64,000 nt of DNA from contig CP185379.1 of NCBI GenBank assembly GCA_049177215.1, positions 1,302,001 through 1,366,000 on the forward strand, read 5' to 3'. Source of the stretch: Pollutiaquabacter aromativorans. GTDB taxonomy: Bacteria > Bacteroidota > Bacteroidia > AKYH767-A > 2013-40CM-41-45. A program made the position numbers and the translations under genes. Of this stretch, positions 33,873 through 42,763 are shown piece by piece (within the stretch, counting starts at the first letter, position 1; each line of letters begins with the position of its first letter). The notes under the pieces were generated by a model, which was given only the letters and a program-made list of their open reading frames with translations, did not search any database and had not been told where the DNA came from.

Positions 33873-34262
33873 ATGAGCGAATACTTGGTTATGGAAAAAA
33901 CACGCCGTTTGAATAAATCGGAAGCAGGCTATCATCTCTTGCAATTACTATCCGCTGTTGATGGAAAATTCACGTTGGAAGAGGACCTGGTCATCCGAAA
34001 GTACCTGGTGGAGAATTACCCCTTCCACGTTTCACTCGATGGCGCGATCGAGCACCTGAGCGCTCTTCATGCCGACGATTATGTGCTGCACTTCCAAAAG
34101 TGTATGGATGATTTCTATTCCGATTCCACCCGAAAGGAACGGATCGAGTTCCTGGACTTTGCCACCCAATTGGTGAAGGCGGATAATGAGGTCACCGGCA
34201 AGGAAAATACCTTCCTCAAGATGCTCTTCAACTCCTGGGACTCCGAAAACGAAGGTCTCTGA
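33873..34262 (+). CDS. Small TerB-like helical protein
   Basis: 129 residues from the ATG at 33873. The sequence alternates acidic helices: LLQLLSAVDGKFTLEEDLVIRKYL, ERIEFLDFATQLVKADNEVTGKENTFLKML. The A-x-D-G-x-x-x-x-E-E and K-A-D-N-E-V-x-x-x-E patterns match the TerB/tellurite-resistance fold, which binds metal through such acidic residues. It has no fused domain and no other ter genes nearby, so a tellurite role should not be assumed. A longer in-frame start at 33792 adds a Lys/Asn-rich stretch of doubtful reality. Convergent with msrA, 8 bp apart. Confidence 0.68.
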   Translation: MSEYLVMEKTRRLNKSEAGYHLLQLLSAVDGKFTLEEDLVIRKYLVENYPFHVSLDGAIEHLSALHADDYVLHFQKCMDDFYSDSTRKERIEFLDFATQLVKADNEVTGKENTFLKMLFNSWDSENEGL

Positions 34263-34270
34263 TCAGTTGC

Positions 34271-34912
34271 TCAGTGCTTTAAGCGCTCTTTGAAGACCTT
34301 TTTGAATTTTTCCACTTTGGGAGCGACTACAAACTGGCAATACGGTTGGTCACCGTTTTCCGCATAGTAATCCTGATGGTAATCTTCGGCAGGGTAAAAA
34401 GCCTTGAATGCCGATATTTCCGTGACGACCGGATCGCTGAAGACCTGCTCATCGTTCAAACGTTTCTTATAGGTTTCCGCGATACGCTGTTGCTCTGCAT
34501 TATGATAGAAAATGACCGAACGATATTGCGTTCCGATGTCGTTGCCTTGTCGGTTCAGTTGGGTGGGATCGTGTGATACCCAGAACGCTTCCAGTATTTG
34601 GTCGAAGCTTAATTTACGCGTGTCGTAAACCACTTGTATGACTTCCGCGTGGCCGGTTCTTCCGGAACAGACTTCCTTGTACGCCGGATTCCTGATCTCT
34701 CCGCCGGAATATCCGGAGACTACGTTCACAACTCCATCAAGCAGTTTGTATTGAGCTTCGGTACACCAAAAACAGCCACCCCCGAGCGTGGCAGTATCCA
34801 GGAATTCGGGGGGCACGCTTGTTACATCAGACATAACCGGGGAGGGGGTATTGCGCTGGCCGCAGGCAGCCAGACTGAATAATATATAGGTGACCAAGAT
34901 AAGTGTTCGCAT
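34271..34912 (-). CDS. msrA: Peptide methionine-S-sulfoxide reductase MsrA, lipoprotein form
   Basis: 213 residues. Reduces the S epimer of methionine sulfoxide in proteins. The catalytic Cys is in GGGCFWCTEAQY (about 48), followed by SGYSGG, GRTGHAEVIQVVYD and FYPAEDYHQDYY, all hallmarks of MsrA. An N-terminal signal with lipobox LAACGQ shows the enzyme is exported and lipid-anchored, so it repairs periplasmic or surface proteins. No MsrB domain is fused. Electrons would need an envelope thiol donor, which is not in the window. Confidence 0.95.
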   Translation of the reverse strand: MRTLILVTYILFSLAACGQRNTPSPVMSDVTSVPPEFLDTATLGGGCFWCTEAQYKLLDGVVNVVSGYSGGEIRNPAYKEVCSGRTGHAEVIQVVYDTRKLSFDQILEAFWVSHDPTQLNRQGNDIGTQYRSVIFYHNAEQQRIAETYKKRLNDEQVFSDPVVTEISAFKAFYPAEDYHQDYYAENGDQPYCQFVVAPKVEKFKKVFKERLKH

Positions 34913-35001
34913 GTCCGGATGTACGCGCTTCCACGGGGTTCGGATTGTTTGGGATTTGTCGGAGAGCGTGATTTATGAAAGATTAACAACCGACCGAATC
35001 C

Positions 35002-35466
35002 CTATTCCTGCACCACCGTCGCCCAACCTTCCGCGTAGACCTTGCGTTCGTCTTGCTGATCGGTTACCAGGAAATGATATCGACCGGGTTCTGTCAGGGT
35101 GAATGCCGCCATGCTATACCTGGCCGTGGGTTTTAAGGCTAACAGCCGTTCGTCTATCCACTCCTCTTTCCCATCCTGACTTCGGTTAACGGTATACTTG
35201 AAACCGAAGCCCGGTTGCATCATGGAGTCGGGTTCAAGCGAGAGATAGACCAGCACCTTTGCTCCCTTGTCGCCTGCCAGTACGAATTTATCCTTGGCTG
35301 CGGCAGGTTTGGGAGTTCCATAGGAGAGGGCGCTGGCGGCCGAAAGCTGGTCCGTAATGGTCACCTTGGTGACCTTTTGCGACCAGGCGACCTGAGCAGC
35401 GAAGAGCCAAAGAAAGCTAGTCGCTACAGCCAGATTTCTAAATGAATACTTTTTATAATCTCTCAT
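35002..35466 (-). CDS. Small secreted protein of unknown function
   Basis: 154 residues from the ATG at 35466. A signal peptide of about 30 residues ends VAWSQ. The mature part looks all-beta, with alternating hydrophobic residues (KVLVYLSLEPD, YSMAAFTLTEPGRYHFLVTD, KVYAEGWATVV), as in small Ig-like or jelly-roll domains. I do not recognise the family. A strong promoter is placed 8 nt before the ATG (35475-35505). It may be an envelope stress or accessory protein, but nothing in the context fixes a role. Confidence 0.68.
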   Translation of the reverse strand: MRDYKKYSFRNLAVATSFLWLFAAQVAWSQKVTKVTITDQLSAASALSYGTPKPAAAKDKFVLAGDKGAKVLVYLSLEPDSMMQPGFGFKYTVNRSQDGKEEWIDERLLALKPTARYSMAAFTLTEPGRYHFLVTDQQDERKVYAEGWATVVQE

Positions 35467-35474
35467 AATACACT

Positions 35475-35505
35475 CAAATCTAATGAATAAAATCAATTTA
35501 GTCAA
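35475..35505 (-). promoter_or_regulatory. Promoter with TTG (-33) and TAGATTTG (-7), 20-nt spacing
   Basis: On the minus strand TTG (35503-35505) and TAGATTTG (35475-35482) are 20 nt apart, matching the Bacteroidota sigma-A pattern. The start codon of the secreted protein follows 8 nt after the box. The promoter overlaps the 3' end of the methyltransferase gene, so this gene can be read independently. Confidence 0.65.
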
Positions 35506-36166
35506 GTGCTCGTACGCTCGGTCTTATACCGGAAACAACTGCATTCACGAGCGAAAAGGTACCTGCAGGTGTCTCCAATTCTTCCCGTTCCAACTGAGTG
35601 TCGATGGAAGTCAATCCTGTTCCTTTGAACAAGTCTTCCACTTCATTCGGCTCAAATAATCGAAACCCGAAACTGGCGAAGGGTAATTGTTGCATACTTC
35701 CGGCTGTCCGGAATCCAAGCAGCAACTGGCCTCCGGGCTTTAGAAAACCGGACAATCGCTTGATCAGTTCCGACGGTTCAGGGAAGAAATAGATGAGGTT
35801 CATGGCGATGACCAGGTCATATTGCACATCGGATTGCCAGTGCAGGATATCGCCTTGTTGCACGCTGGCCAAATCCGTCTTTCCCAATGCTTTGATCCGT
35901 TCGTGGGCATCCCTGACCATTTCCTCACTTAGATCCAATCCCTGATAGGTCGTAGCATTCCCTAATGCCAGGAACTGGTCCATGTACCAGCCATTTCCAC
36001 ACCCAACCTCCAGGACGCTGCCGATCGGGTTCTCCGTCATCCGGCGAAATAAGAGTGCGTAGAGCCGCTTATTACCCTTACTCATGAATTCTCCCACTGC
36101 TTTGGCGTGATCACCATGCGGGGAGCGAAGCTGGCTCGCGAGCGCTTCAGGATCCAGCTCTTTCAT
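35498..36166 (-). CDS. Class I SAM-dependent methyltransferase
   Basis: 222 residues. Motif I is VLEVGCGNGWYMDQF (about 52-66), the acidic end of strand 2 is GLDLSEEM, motif II/III is DLVIAMNLIYFF and LKPGGQLLLGFR. This is a small-molecule or lipid type methyltransferase by general look; the acceptor is unknown. Its start lies 20 nt inside the 3' end of nhaA, implying translational coupling with the antiporter gene, though a functional link is not evident. Confidence 0.88.
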   Translation of the reverse strand: MKELDPEALASQLRSPHGDHAKAVGEFMSKGNKRLYALLFRRMTENPIGSVLEVGCGNGWYMDQFLALGNATTYQGLDLSEEMVRDAHERIKALGKTDLASVQQGDILHWQSDVQYDLVIAMNLIYFFPEPSELIKRLSGFLKPGGQLLLGFRTAGSMQQLPFASFGFRLFEPNEVEDLFKGTGLTSIDTQLEREELETPAGTFSLVNAVVSGIRPSVRALD

Positions 36167-37343
36167 GAAGGCTTTTGGATAAAAACAAATAACCGAATAT
36201 GCCGGATAACAGGCTCGCTACCAGGATGGCGATCTTGGCTTCAACGATCTGCCCAGGGTCACGAAAGGCCAGCAAGGCGATGAATATTGCCATGGTGAAA
36301 CCAATTCCCCCTAACATCCCCAATCCGGCCAACTCCCGGAACCGCGTTCCAGCAGGCAACTGACTCAGACCGGTAGTGACTGAAAGCCAACTAAACAGAA
36401 ATATGCCCACCGGCTTCCCTACTACAAGTCCGAAAATCACCCCAAGCGCTATCGGATCCGAAAGATGCGTCACCATCTCCGACTTGATCGGTAAAGCGGT
36501 ATTCGCCAGGGCGAATAGTGGCATGATAAAGTAATTGACGGGAGTATGCAGCCGCTCTTCCAGTCGACTCAGGAGGGGAGGACCTTTCCGGGTCTTGTGC
36601 GGAATACAAAGGGCAAGCAATACTCCGGCGACGGTTGCATGTACGCCGGATTGAAGGACACAATACCACAAAACAAGGCCGGGGATCAGGTACTTCCAAA
36701 GGGAGTTGATACCGCTTCGGTTCATTAGCATCAGCAACAACAGCACTGCAGCGGCATAAGACAGGTACGTAGTCGAAAGATCGTGTGTATAGAAAACGGC
36801 GATCACACCAACGGCCCCCAGATCATCGACAACAGCCAGTGCGGTGAGAAACACCTTCAGGGATAAGGGTACGCGGTTACCAAGCAGTGATAAGACTCCC
36901 AGTGCGAAGGCGATGTCGGTCGCCATGGGAATGCCCCATCCCGAAACACTCGGGGTTCCGGCGTTAAAAGCAGTATAAAACAAGGCAGGAGCGATCATGC
37001 CGCCAATGGCTGCCATCACCGGCAGGGAGGCCTTTTGAAAGCTCGAGAGTTCTCCCACCAACAATTCCCGCTTTATCTCCAACCCGACCAATAAGAAAAA
37101 CACGGCCATCAGTCCGTCATTGATCAGCCATTCGACACTGACGGTGTGGTGTATGCCCGGTATCGATAAGGGTAATTCAGCATGGAACAGATGAAGGTAC
37201 GCTTCACCGACCTCGGAATTGGCCAGCAGGACTGAAAGAAGAGTACAACCGATCAGCAGGAATCCGGAAAATTGCTGTGACCGGACGAATAACCGGAATC
37301 CGCTACTGATCCTGTAGAAAAGGGGCGCTGTGTTTTTCGACAC
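36147..37343 (-). CDS. nhaA: Na+/H+ antiporter NhaA
   Basis: 398 residues from a GTG start. Exchanges two protons for one sodium across the inner membrane for pH and salt balance. Twelve hydrophobic helices. The paired aspartates of the ion site are in ALAVVDDLGAVGVIAVF, the discontinuous helix IV region is GIPMATDIAFALGVLSLLG, and the N-terminus has the family pattern (LLANSEVGEAY, then WINDGLMAVFFLLVGLEIKREL). TATCTTTT on the minus strand (37361-37368) is a weak -7 candidate. The next gene starts inside its 3' end. Confidence 0.95.
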   Translation of the reverse strand: MSKNTAPLFYRISSGFRLFVRSQQFSGFLLIGCTLLSVLLANSEVGEAYLHLFHAELPLSIPGIHHTVSVEWLINDGLMAVFFLLVGLEIKRELLVGELSSFQKASLPVMAAIGGMIAPALFYTAFNAGTPSVSGWGIPMATDIAFALGVLSLLGNRVPLSLKVFLTALAVVDDLGAVGVIAVFYTHDLSTTYLSYAAAVLLLLMLMNRSGINSLWKYLIPGLVLWYCVLQSGVHATVAGVLLALCIPHKTRKGPPLLSRLEERLHTPVNYFIMPLFALANTALPIKSEMVTHLSDPIALGVIFGLVVGKPVGIFLFSWLSVTTGLSQLPAGTRFRELAGLGMLGGIGFTMAIFIALLAFRDPGQIVEAKIAILVASLLSGIFGYLFLSKSLHERAGS

Positions 37344-37386
37344 GGAATTGGATTTCCGCGAAAAGATACGATATCCTGTTCAGGTG

Positions 37387-38469
37387 TTACTCTACCCAAT
37401 CCGCAATGAAGAGGTTCGTGTCGTGTGTCCCTCCATTGTTACGATTGGATGAAAAGATCAGTCGCTTCCCGTCAGGAGAAAACATGGGGAACGCGTCGAA
37501 ATGAGGATCGAAGGTGATCTGTTCCAATCCGGTACCGTCCAGTTGGATCATCCACAGGTTAAAACTGTACCCTTTCCGAACGTGATTGCTCGAAAAGATG
37601 ACGCGCTTCCCGTCCGGCGAAAAGAAAGGCGCCCAATTCGCTCCGCCCAGCGAGGTCAGTTGCTTCAATTCACTACCATCGGCATTGCAGACATACAACT
37701 CCATATTCGTCGGCATGACGAGGTTTTCCTGAAGTAACTGCTTGTAGGTGGAAACTTCTTCCTCGGTCTTAGGCCTGGAAGCCCGGAAGATGATCTTGCT
37801 GCCGTCCGGTGAGAAGAACGCCCCGCCATCGTATCCCAATTCACGCGTGATTTGCCGAACATTCCCGCCGTCAATATCCATGACGTAAAGGTCGATGTCT
37901 CCATTTCGTGTCGAGGTAAAAACAATCTTATCGCCCTTGGGACTGACGGTTGCTTCGGCATCGTATCCCGGTTCGGTGGTCAGTTGTTTTCGGATCTGTC
38001 CTTTCAGATCAGCCATGTAAATATCAAAGGACGGATAAAGTGCCCATACATACTTGTGGTCCGCACGGGGTGCCGGCTTGGGCGGACATTCCTTCCCAGC
38101 ACCGTGCGTGCTGGCATAGAGAAAAAGACTGTCGCCCGGCAGGAAGTAGGAGCAGGTGGTTCTCCCCAAACCAGTACTCACCAGGGCTGGTTTGAACGGT
38201 TCGATCGCCGAGGAAAAGATCTGGTCACAGCTTGCATTCCAGGCCGGGTTGGTTGCCTGGAAGACAATGCTTTTGCTGTCAAAACTGAAATAGGCTTCCG
38301 CATTGTCGCCGCCAAAGGTTAGCTGACGGATGTTCGACAGGTGCTTTTCAGCGGAATAGTGGGTAGTGGTGTCGGCCGGTTCCTGGCTATGAACATGCTG
38401 TTGTGCACGAGCGGTAGTCATCATGCCTGAAATTATCCCTGCCGCTATGGCTATTTTCTGAAGGTTCAT
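37387..38469 (-). CDS. TolB-like PD40 beta-propeller protein, secreted
   Basis: 360 residues from the ATG at 38469; signal peptide to about residue 22 (MMTTARAQ). The rest is a propeller of PD40 repeats: YFSFDSKSIVFQA, ATVSPKGDKIVFTSTRNGDIDLYVMDIDGGN, AFFSPDGSKIIFRA, PFFSPDGKRVIFSSN and PMFSPDGKRLIFSSNRNNGGTHDTNLFIADW. These resemble the TolB propeller, but the TolB N-terminal domain and tol neighbours are missing. Probably a periplasmic or outer-membrane protein-binding module. Sits alone on its strand, 43 bp upstream of nhaA. Confidence 0.88.
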   Translation of the reverse strand: MNLQKIAIAAGIISGMMTTARAQQHVHSQEPADTTTHYSAEKHLSNIRQLTFGGDNAEAYFSFDSKSIVFQATNPAWNASCDQIFSSAIEPFKPALVSTGLGRTTCSYFLPGDSLFLYASTHGAGKECPPKPAPRADHKYVWALYPSFDIYMADLKGQIRKQLTTEPGYDAEATVSPKGDKIVFTSTRNGDIDLYVMDIDGGNVRQITRELGYDGGAFFSPDGSKIIFRASRPKTEEEVSTYKQLLQENLVMPTNMELYVCNADGSELKQLTSLGGANWAPFFSPDGKRVIFSSNHVRKGYSFNLWMIQLDGTGLEQITFDPHFDAFPMFSPDGKRLIFSSNRNNGGTHDTNLFIADWVE

Positions 38470-38590
38470 CGTGCTGACGTTGTGTGGAACTGCGAACATA
38501 GTGCAAGGAAAAAGTAGAATCGTCAGTTTATCATCATTTTGTAAAACACGTTAATGTGCGTTAAATCCGGCCTCCGGTAGGTAAAGTCCC

Positions 38591-38598
38591 TAGTTTTG
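38591..38598 (+). promoter_or_regulatory. M13 peptidase promoter -7 box (TAGTTTTG)
   Basis: Exact TAnnTTTG match 18 nt before the ATG at 38617, in the 147-bp divergent gap to the PD40 gene. It excludes the longer in-frame start at 38596, which lies inside the box. Confidence 0.5.
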
Positions 38599-38616
38599 CA
38601 GGGTATCCACAAACCC

Positions 38617-40683
38617 ATGAAGCTCTACACCAAACTCTTATCCGGCCTTGCAGGGATTCTCCTGCTGTCCGGCAACTATGCCTGCAAGCAGGCTGGATCG
38701 ACCGAAACTGCGAATATCCGCGAGGATGATTTCCTGGTGCAATGGCTGGATTCCAGCGTACAGCCTGGCGACGACTTTTTCAAGTTTGCTACCGGCAACT
38801 GGCTAAAGAACAATCCGATTCCCGCCAGTGAGCGTCGTTGGGGTATTGCCAACCTGGTGCGCGACGACAACTTCGAAAAACTTCGTGGCCTTTGTGAGCA
38901 GGCAGCGAACGATCAGGCTGCACAACCCGGATCGAATACACAGAAGATCGGTGACTTCTGGGCGACCGGAATGGATTCCGTCAAAATCGATCAACTCGGA
39001 CTAAAGCCGCTCCAGGAGGAATTGGGGTTGATTGATCAGGTCCGAACAAAGGATGATGTGCTTCGGTTGGTAGCCCGGCACCAACAATTCGCGGGGTCGC
39101 CCATGTTCGCGTTGGCGATTTACCAGGATGAGATGAATTCGTCCCGGTATTCCCTGCACCTGTATCAGGGTGGAATCGGTTTACCCGACCGCGACTACTA
39201 TTTCAATTCAGACTCACGGACCAAAGAAATACGTGCGGCGTACCTTGATCACTTAGGCAAGATGTTTCGCCTGATGGGAGAGGAGCCGGCAATGGCTGAC
39301 CGTCATGCGAAAACAATCATGAAGCTTGAAACCGATCTGGCCCGGGCATCCCGTAAGTTGGAAGACCTTCGTGATCCCTATGCGAACTACAACAAGATGT
39401 CGCTGGCTGAAGCCAATGCGATGTCGCCGGGTATCGACTGGAAATCCATGCTCGACAGCCTGAACATTCAGGGTATCGATACGGTCATCGTCGGGCAACC
39501 GGAGTTTTTCAAGGCGCTGGCCAATAACCTGAAGACCGCTTCCCTGGAAGACTGGAAAACCTATCTGCGCTGGAACCTGATCAACTCCTTCGCGGCCGAA
39601 CTGGGCGGCGAGTTTGACCGGCAAAATTTCGCGTTCTATGGAACCGCGCTCACTGGCGTTCCGCAGCAACGTCCACGCTGGAAACGAATCCTTGATCAGA
39701 CGGAGAACTTTCTCGGCGACGCCTTGGGACAGCTCTACGTACAGCAATACGTTTCAGCCGGCATGAAAAAGCGGTACGAGGATCTCGTTCACAATATGCT
39801 GGATGCGTATGGTGCAAGAATCCGCCAGCTCGATTGGATGTCGGATGCTACCAAGAAGAAGGCTGAAGAAAAATTGGGACGTATAACCAGTAAAGTCTGT
39901 TATCCTGATAACTGGAAAGACTACAGTTCCATGCGCATCTCCCGTGATTCTTATCTCGGAAATGTCATGAACGCCCGAATCTGGCAATATCAATACATCG
40001 TCGGGAAACTCTACAAACCGGTTGACCGGAACGAATGGGAGATGACTCCGCAGACGTATAATGCTTACTACAACCCCAGCAACAACGAGATCGTCCTGCC
40101 TGCTGCACAGTTTCTCATTCCCGGTTTACCGGATTCCCTGGCCGATGACGCGATCATTTATGGATATGCCGCCGCTTCGACTATCGGACATGAATTGACC
40201 CATGGATTCGACGACCAGGGTCGGCAATTCGATGCGGCTGGCAACCTGAAAAACTGGTGGACAGCGGAAGACTCCGCCCGCTTCACCCAACGTGCGAAAC
40301 TCATCATCGATCAATTCAGCAACTATACCGTCCTGGACAGCCTGCATGTGAATGGCGAGGCGACACTCGGCGAAAATATCGCAGATCTTGGCGGCGTAGT
40401 GATCGGTTTGGAAGCGTTCAAGAAAACGGAGCAATACAAGAAAGGCGAGAAGATCGATGGCCTGACGCCCATGCAGCGTTACTTCCTGGGCTACACCTTA
40501 GGATGGTTGGGACATTCCCGTGATGCAAGTCTTGCCAATCAGGTCATGACCGATGTTCATGCTCCGAACTTCCTCCGGGTAAACGGCCCGTTCAGCAACG
40601 TTCCTGAATTCTACGAGGCCTTCGGCATCAAGCAAGGCGATCCGATGTGGCGCCCGGACTCACTTCGTGCAAGCATCTGGTAA
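38617..40683 (+). CDS. M13 family zinc metallopeptidase (PepO/neprilysin type), lipoprotein
   Basis: 688 residues from the ATG at 38617. The lipobox (GNYAC) gives a lipid-anchored, probably periplasmic or surface, endopeptidase. The N-terminal M13 domain begins VQPGDDFFKFATGNWLKNNPIP. The catalytic zinc motif HELTH is at 525-529, followed by GFDDQGRQFD. GENIADLGGVVI (about 586) supplies the third zinc ligand. The C-terminal end has the family W close (REMWRPDSLRASIW-like). These enzymes cut oligopeptides. Followed by a strong terminator. Confidence 0.95.
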   Translation: MKLYTKLLSGLAGILLLSGNYACKQAGSTETANIREDDFLVQWLDSSVQPGDDFFKFATGNWLKNNPIPASERRWGIANLVRDDNFEKLRGLCEQAANDQAAQPGSNTQKIGDFWATGMDSVKIDQLGLKPLQEELGLIDQVRTKDDVLRLVARHQQFAGSPMFALAIYQDEMNSSRYSLHLYQGGIGLPDRDYYFNSDSRTKEIRAAYLDHLGKMFRLMGEEPAMADRHAKTIMKLETDLARASRKLEDLRDPYANYNKMSLAEANAMSPGIDWKSMLDSLNIQGIDTVIVGQPEFFKALANNLKTASLEDWKTYLRWNLINSFAAELGGEFDRQNFAFYGTALTGVPQQRPRWKRILDQTENFLGDALGQLYVQQYVSAGMKKRYEDLVHNMLDAYGARIRQLDWMSDATKKKAEEKLGRITSKVCYPDNWKDYSSMRISRDSYLGNVMNARIWQYQYIVGKLYKPVDRNEWEMTPQTYNAYYNPSNNEIVLPAAQFLIPGLPDSLADDAIIYGYAAASTIGHELTHGFDDQGRQFDAAGNLKNWWTAEDSARFTQRAKLIIDQFSNYTVLDSLHVNGEATLGENIADLGGVVIGLEAFKKTEQYKKGEKIDGLTPMQRYFLGYTLGWLGHSRDASLANQVMTDVHAPNFLRVNGPFSNVPEFYEAFGIKQGDPMWRPDSLRASIW

Positions 40684-40704
40684 CACGGTAGCTACTTCAA
40701 AGCG

Positions 40705-40735
40705 AAAGGCCCGGTCATGTCCGGGCCTTTGCTTT
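40705..40735 (+). terminator. Terminator between M13 peptidase and convergent GNAT gene
   Basis: Ten-bp perfect stem AAAGGCCCGG / CCGGGCCTTT with a 6-nt loop, then GCTTTTT on the + strand. The stop codon of the minus-strand GNAT gene lies in the loop, so the same hairpin probably serves both genes. Confidence 0.85.
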
Positions 40736-41254
40736 TTCCGGAAATCGTTTGGCCCACTCCTCGCGACGAATGGAATAGATCAGCTCATCCATCACCCGGT
40801 CATGTTTGATGAGCGTACCCTTCAACGTAGCCTCCAGTTCGAAACCGTTTCGCGCCAGCGCTTTGGCGGAAGCCAGGTTGTGCGGAAACGGAATGGCAAA
40901 GAGGCGACTCAGATTCGAATGCGTAAAGGCATGGTCGACCAGCTTGCCGATGGCTTCTGTGATGATGCCCTTGCCCCAAAATGGTTCACCCAACCAATAA
41001 CCGACCTCTGCGTTCATGCGGTTGATGTCGGATGCCGGAAAATAACCGATCGAGCCGATCGGCTTACCGTCCAGCTCGATGGCGAAGACGGTAGAAGGCG
41101 ACTGCTGATTGACGCGCTGAATGAACCGAACCGCATCTTCCCGGTGATACGGGTGGGGAAACATGTCGCGCATGTTATCGGCGATCTTCCGGTTGTTGGC
41201 CAGACTGGCGATCGCATCGGCGTCTCCCAGATCGAATGTTCGTAGGCGGATCAT
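40715..41254 (-). CDS. GNAT acetyltransferase, RimJ/RimL type
   Basis: 179 residues from the ATG at 41254. The family pattern is clear: IRLRTFDLGDADAIASLANNRKI at the start, IGSIGYFPASD in the core, GYWLGEPFWGKGIITEAI as the acetyl-CoA loop and ASAKALARNGFELEATLKG as motif B. RimJ/L-type enzymes acetylate N-termini of ribosomal proteins or small-molecule amines; the target here is undetermined. A longer in-frame start at 41323 is not supported. Confidence 0.9.
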   Translation of the reverse strand: MIRLRTFDLGDADAIASLANNRKIADNMRDMFPHPYHREDAVRFIQRVNQQSPSTVFAIELDGKPIGSIGYFPASDINRMNAEVGYWLGEPFWGKGIITEAIGKLVDHAFTHSNLSRLFAIPFPHNLASAKALARNGFELEATLKGTLIKHDRVMDELIYSIRREEWAKRFPEKAKART

Positions 41255-41376
41255 CGGAATGGTGTGTTTTCGTAGGCGAGGGAATGATAAAGAGCAGTAC
41301 GTGCCCTGAGGGCAATCAGTCACCCGCTGCTTACGACGGTTGTAATTTCACTGGCAAGTTAATCAAACCCGCACCC

Positions 41377-41961
41377 ATGAAAAAACTGACACATTTGATC
41401 CCGATGAGCCTCATTTCCTTAAGCCTGGTTTTGGCACTACCGGGATGCCAGTCCGGCGCTCAGGAAGAAGGAGCAACCAACGCCAATCAGTCAACCGAGT
41501 CCACACCCGTGGAAGGTGGCCAATCCACAGTAGAAGATGATGTCTCCCAGCCTAACGTCGTGAAAGTGGCGGTAGGGTCAAAGGACCATACCACATTGGT
41601 CGAAGCGGTAAAGGCCGCTGAACTGGTCGACGCGCTCTCGAACAATGGCCCGTTCACGGTATTTGCACCTACCAATGATGCATTTGCAGCCTTGCCGGCC
41701 GGCACGGTGGAAGGTCTCCTCAAACCTGAGAATAAAGGGAAATTGACGGACATACTTTACCATCATGTCATCGTTGGAAACATGAAACAGGAAATGTTCC
41801 GGGATGGCCAACAGGTAAGCATGTTTGCAGGTGGATCGTGTAAAGTAACCGTAGGGGCTGATGGCAAAATGACCATCGACGGCGCGAATGTGCTGGCATC
41901 CGTTCCGGCATCAAACGGGATCGTACACGTGATCGATAAGGTACTGTTGCCGTCACAATAA
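41377..41961 (+). CDS. Fasciclin (FAS1) domain lipoprotein
   Basis: 194 residues from the ATG at 41377. Lipobox ALPGC (about 25), then a Ser/Thr/Glu-rich spacer to residue 55. One FAS1 domain follows: TTLVEAVKAAELVDALSNNGPFTVFAPTNDAFAALP is the H1 region, and LTDILYHHVIVG plus NGIVHVIDKVLLP the H2 region. FAS1 domains mediate adhesion or bind small ligands; here it would be surface or periplasmic. Single gene unit, closed by a terminator. Confidence 0.93.
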   Translation: MKKLTHLIPMSLISLSLVLALPGCQSGAQEEGATNANQSTESTPVEGGQSTVEDDVSQPNVVKVAVGSKDHTTLVEAVKAAELVDALSNNGPFTVFAPTNDAFAALPAGTVEGLLKPENKGKLTDILYHHVIVGNMKQEMFRDGQQVSMFAGGSCKVTVGADGKMTIDGANVLASVPASNGIVHVIDKVLLPSQ

Positions 41962-41989
41962 GCGTAAAAGCATACGGTTTCAGTTGGAT

Positions 41990-42018
41990 AGCCTGCTCCG
42001 GAAAGAGCGGGCTTTTTT
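41990..42018 (+). terminator. Terminator of the fasciclin gene
   Basis: Nine-pair stem AGCCTGCTC / GAGCGGGCT with one G-T pair and a 6-nt loop, ending in six T. It lies 28 nt after the fasciclin stop. Confidence 0.85.
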
Positions 42019-42029
42019 ATGGCCGGTCG

Positions 42030-42759
42030 CTAATAACCATAAACTTTCAGATCGAATTCGATTCGGTCTTCGGACAACCGCCGGGGATCATCGATCGCCA
42101 CCACCGCCCTGTACTGGCCGCTGCGGATCAGGATCGCATCCCAGCTTTTTACGGGTGCCGCGGTCAGTTCATGCTCCCCGTCGAAAACGCGAAAGCTGAT
42201 ACCGGCGAAGGCTGATTTAAGCTCCAGCTTGATGCGCTTGGCAGACGGAAGATCAAAGCGATATTCCTTCGCATTTAACTGACGATCGAGTGTGCCCATG
42301 AAGCCGTTCAGTACGATGCCTTCCGCATTGGTCCCATACGGGACTTTGCGATACACCGTCTGCCCGGTAGTGTCGCGCAGGATCATGAATTGCGGATCAA
42401 GCGAATCCAGGATGAAAAAATACTCCAGTGGATCCGGTGACCAATTATGGACTTTCAGATAGAGTGTATCACGACCCATCAGTCTCCATTCGCCTTGCGC
42501 TTCACTGGCGACTAACGATAACCCGACCATCTGGCTGCAGATAGAACCCTTCGTTGTTCAGGAAATTCTGCGAATCGACGCTCCACAAGCCCGTTAGGAA
42601 ATTGTTCATCAGCGCAGTGGTATCGTTCGTTGCCGCTTCGGTTTGCTCGCTTTCCTGTCGCGGTTGTTGACAGGAGAACAAGAAGGACAACAACCAGCCG
42701 GCGAATACCAGGGTAGTCCAAATCGGTAGCGATGAGCTGCGGGAGGAGGGTTGGTTCAT
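42030..42759 (-). pseudogene. Lipocalin-like lipoprotein, frameshifted as sequenced
   Basis: Two overlapping frames read as one protein. The upstream frame starts at the ATG at 42759 (signal, lipobox FLFSC) and runs through LTGLWSVDSQNFLNNEGFYLQPDGRV to a stop at 42502. The downstream frame picks up with VASEAQGEWRLMGRDTLYLKV and continues to 42030. The join needs skipping one base around 42513-42530. The GxWSVDSxNFxNNxGF pattern is that of small lipocalin-like lipoproteins of Bacteroidota. Either a sequencing error or a real mutation; tsaD next door shows the same fault. Confidence 0.72.
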
Positions 42760-42763
42760 ACGA

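Noticed and set aside
33873..34262. Tellurite resistance system
   Set aside because: Only a lone TerB-like protein is present; no terA, terC, terD or terZ homologue lies nearby.
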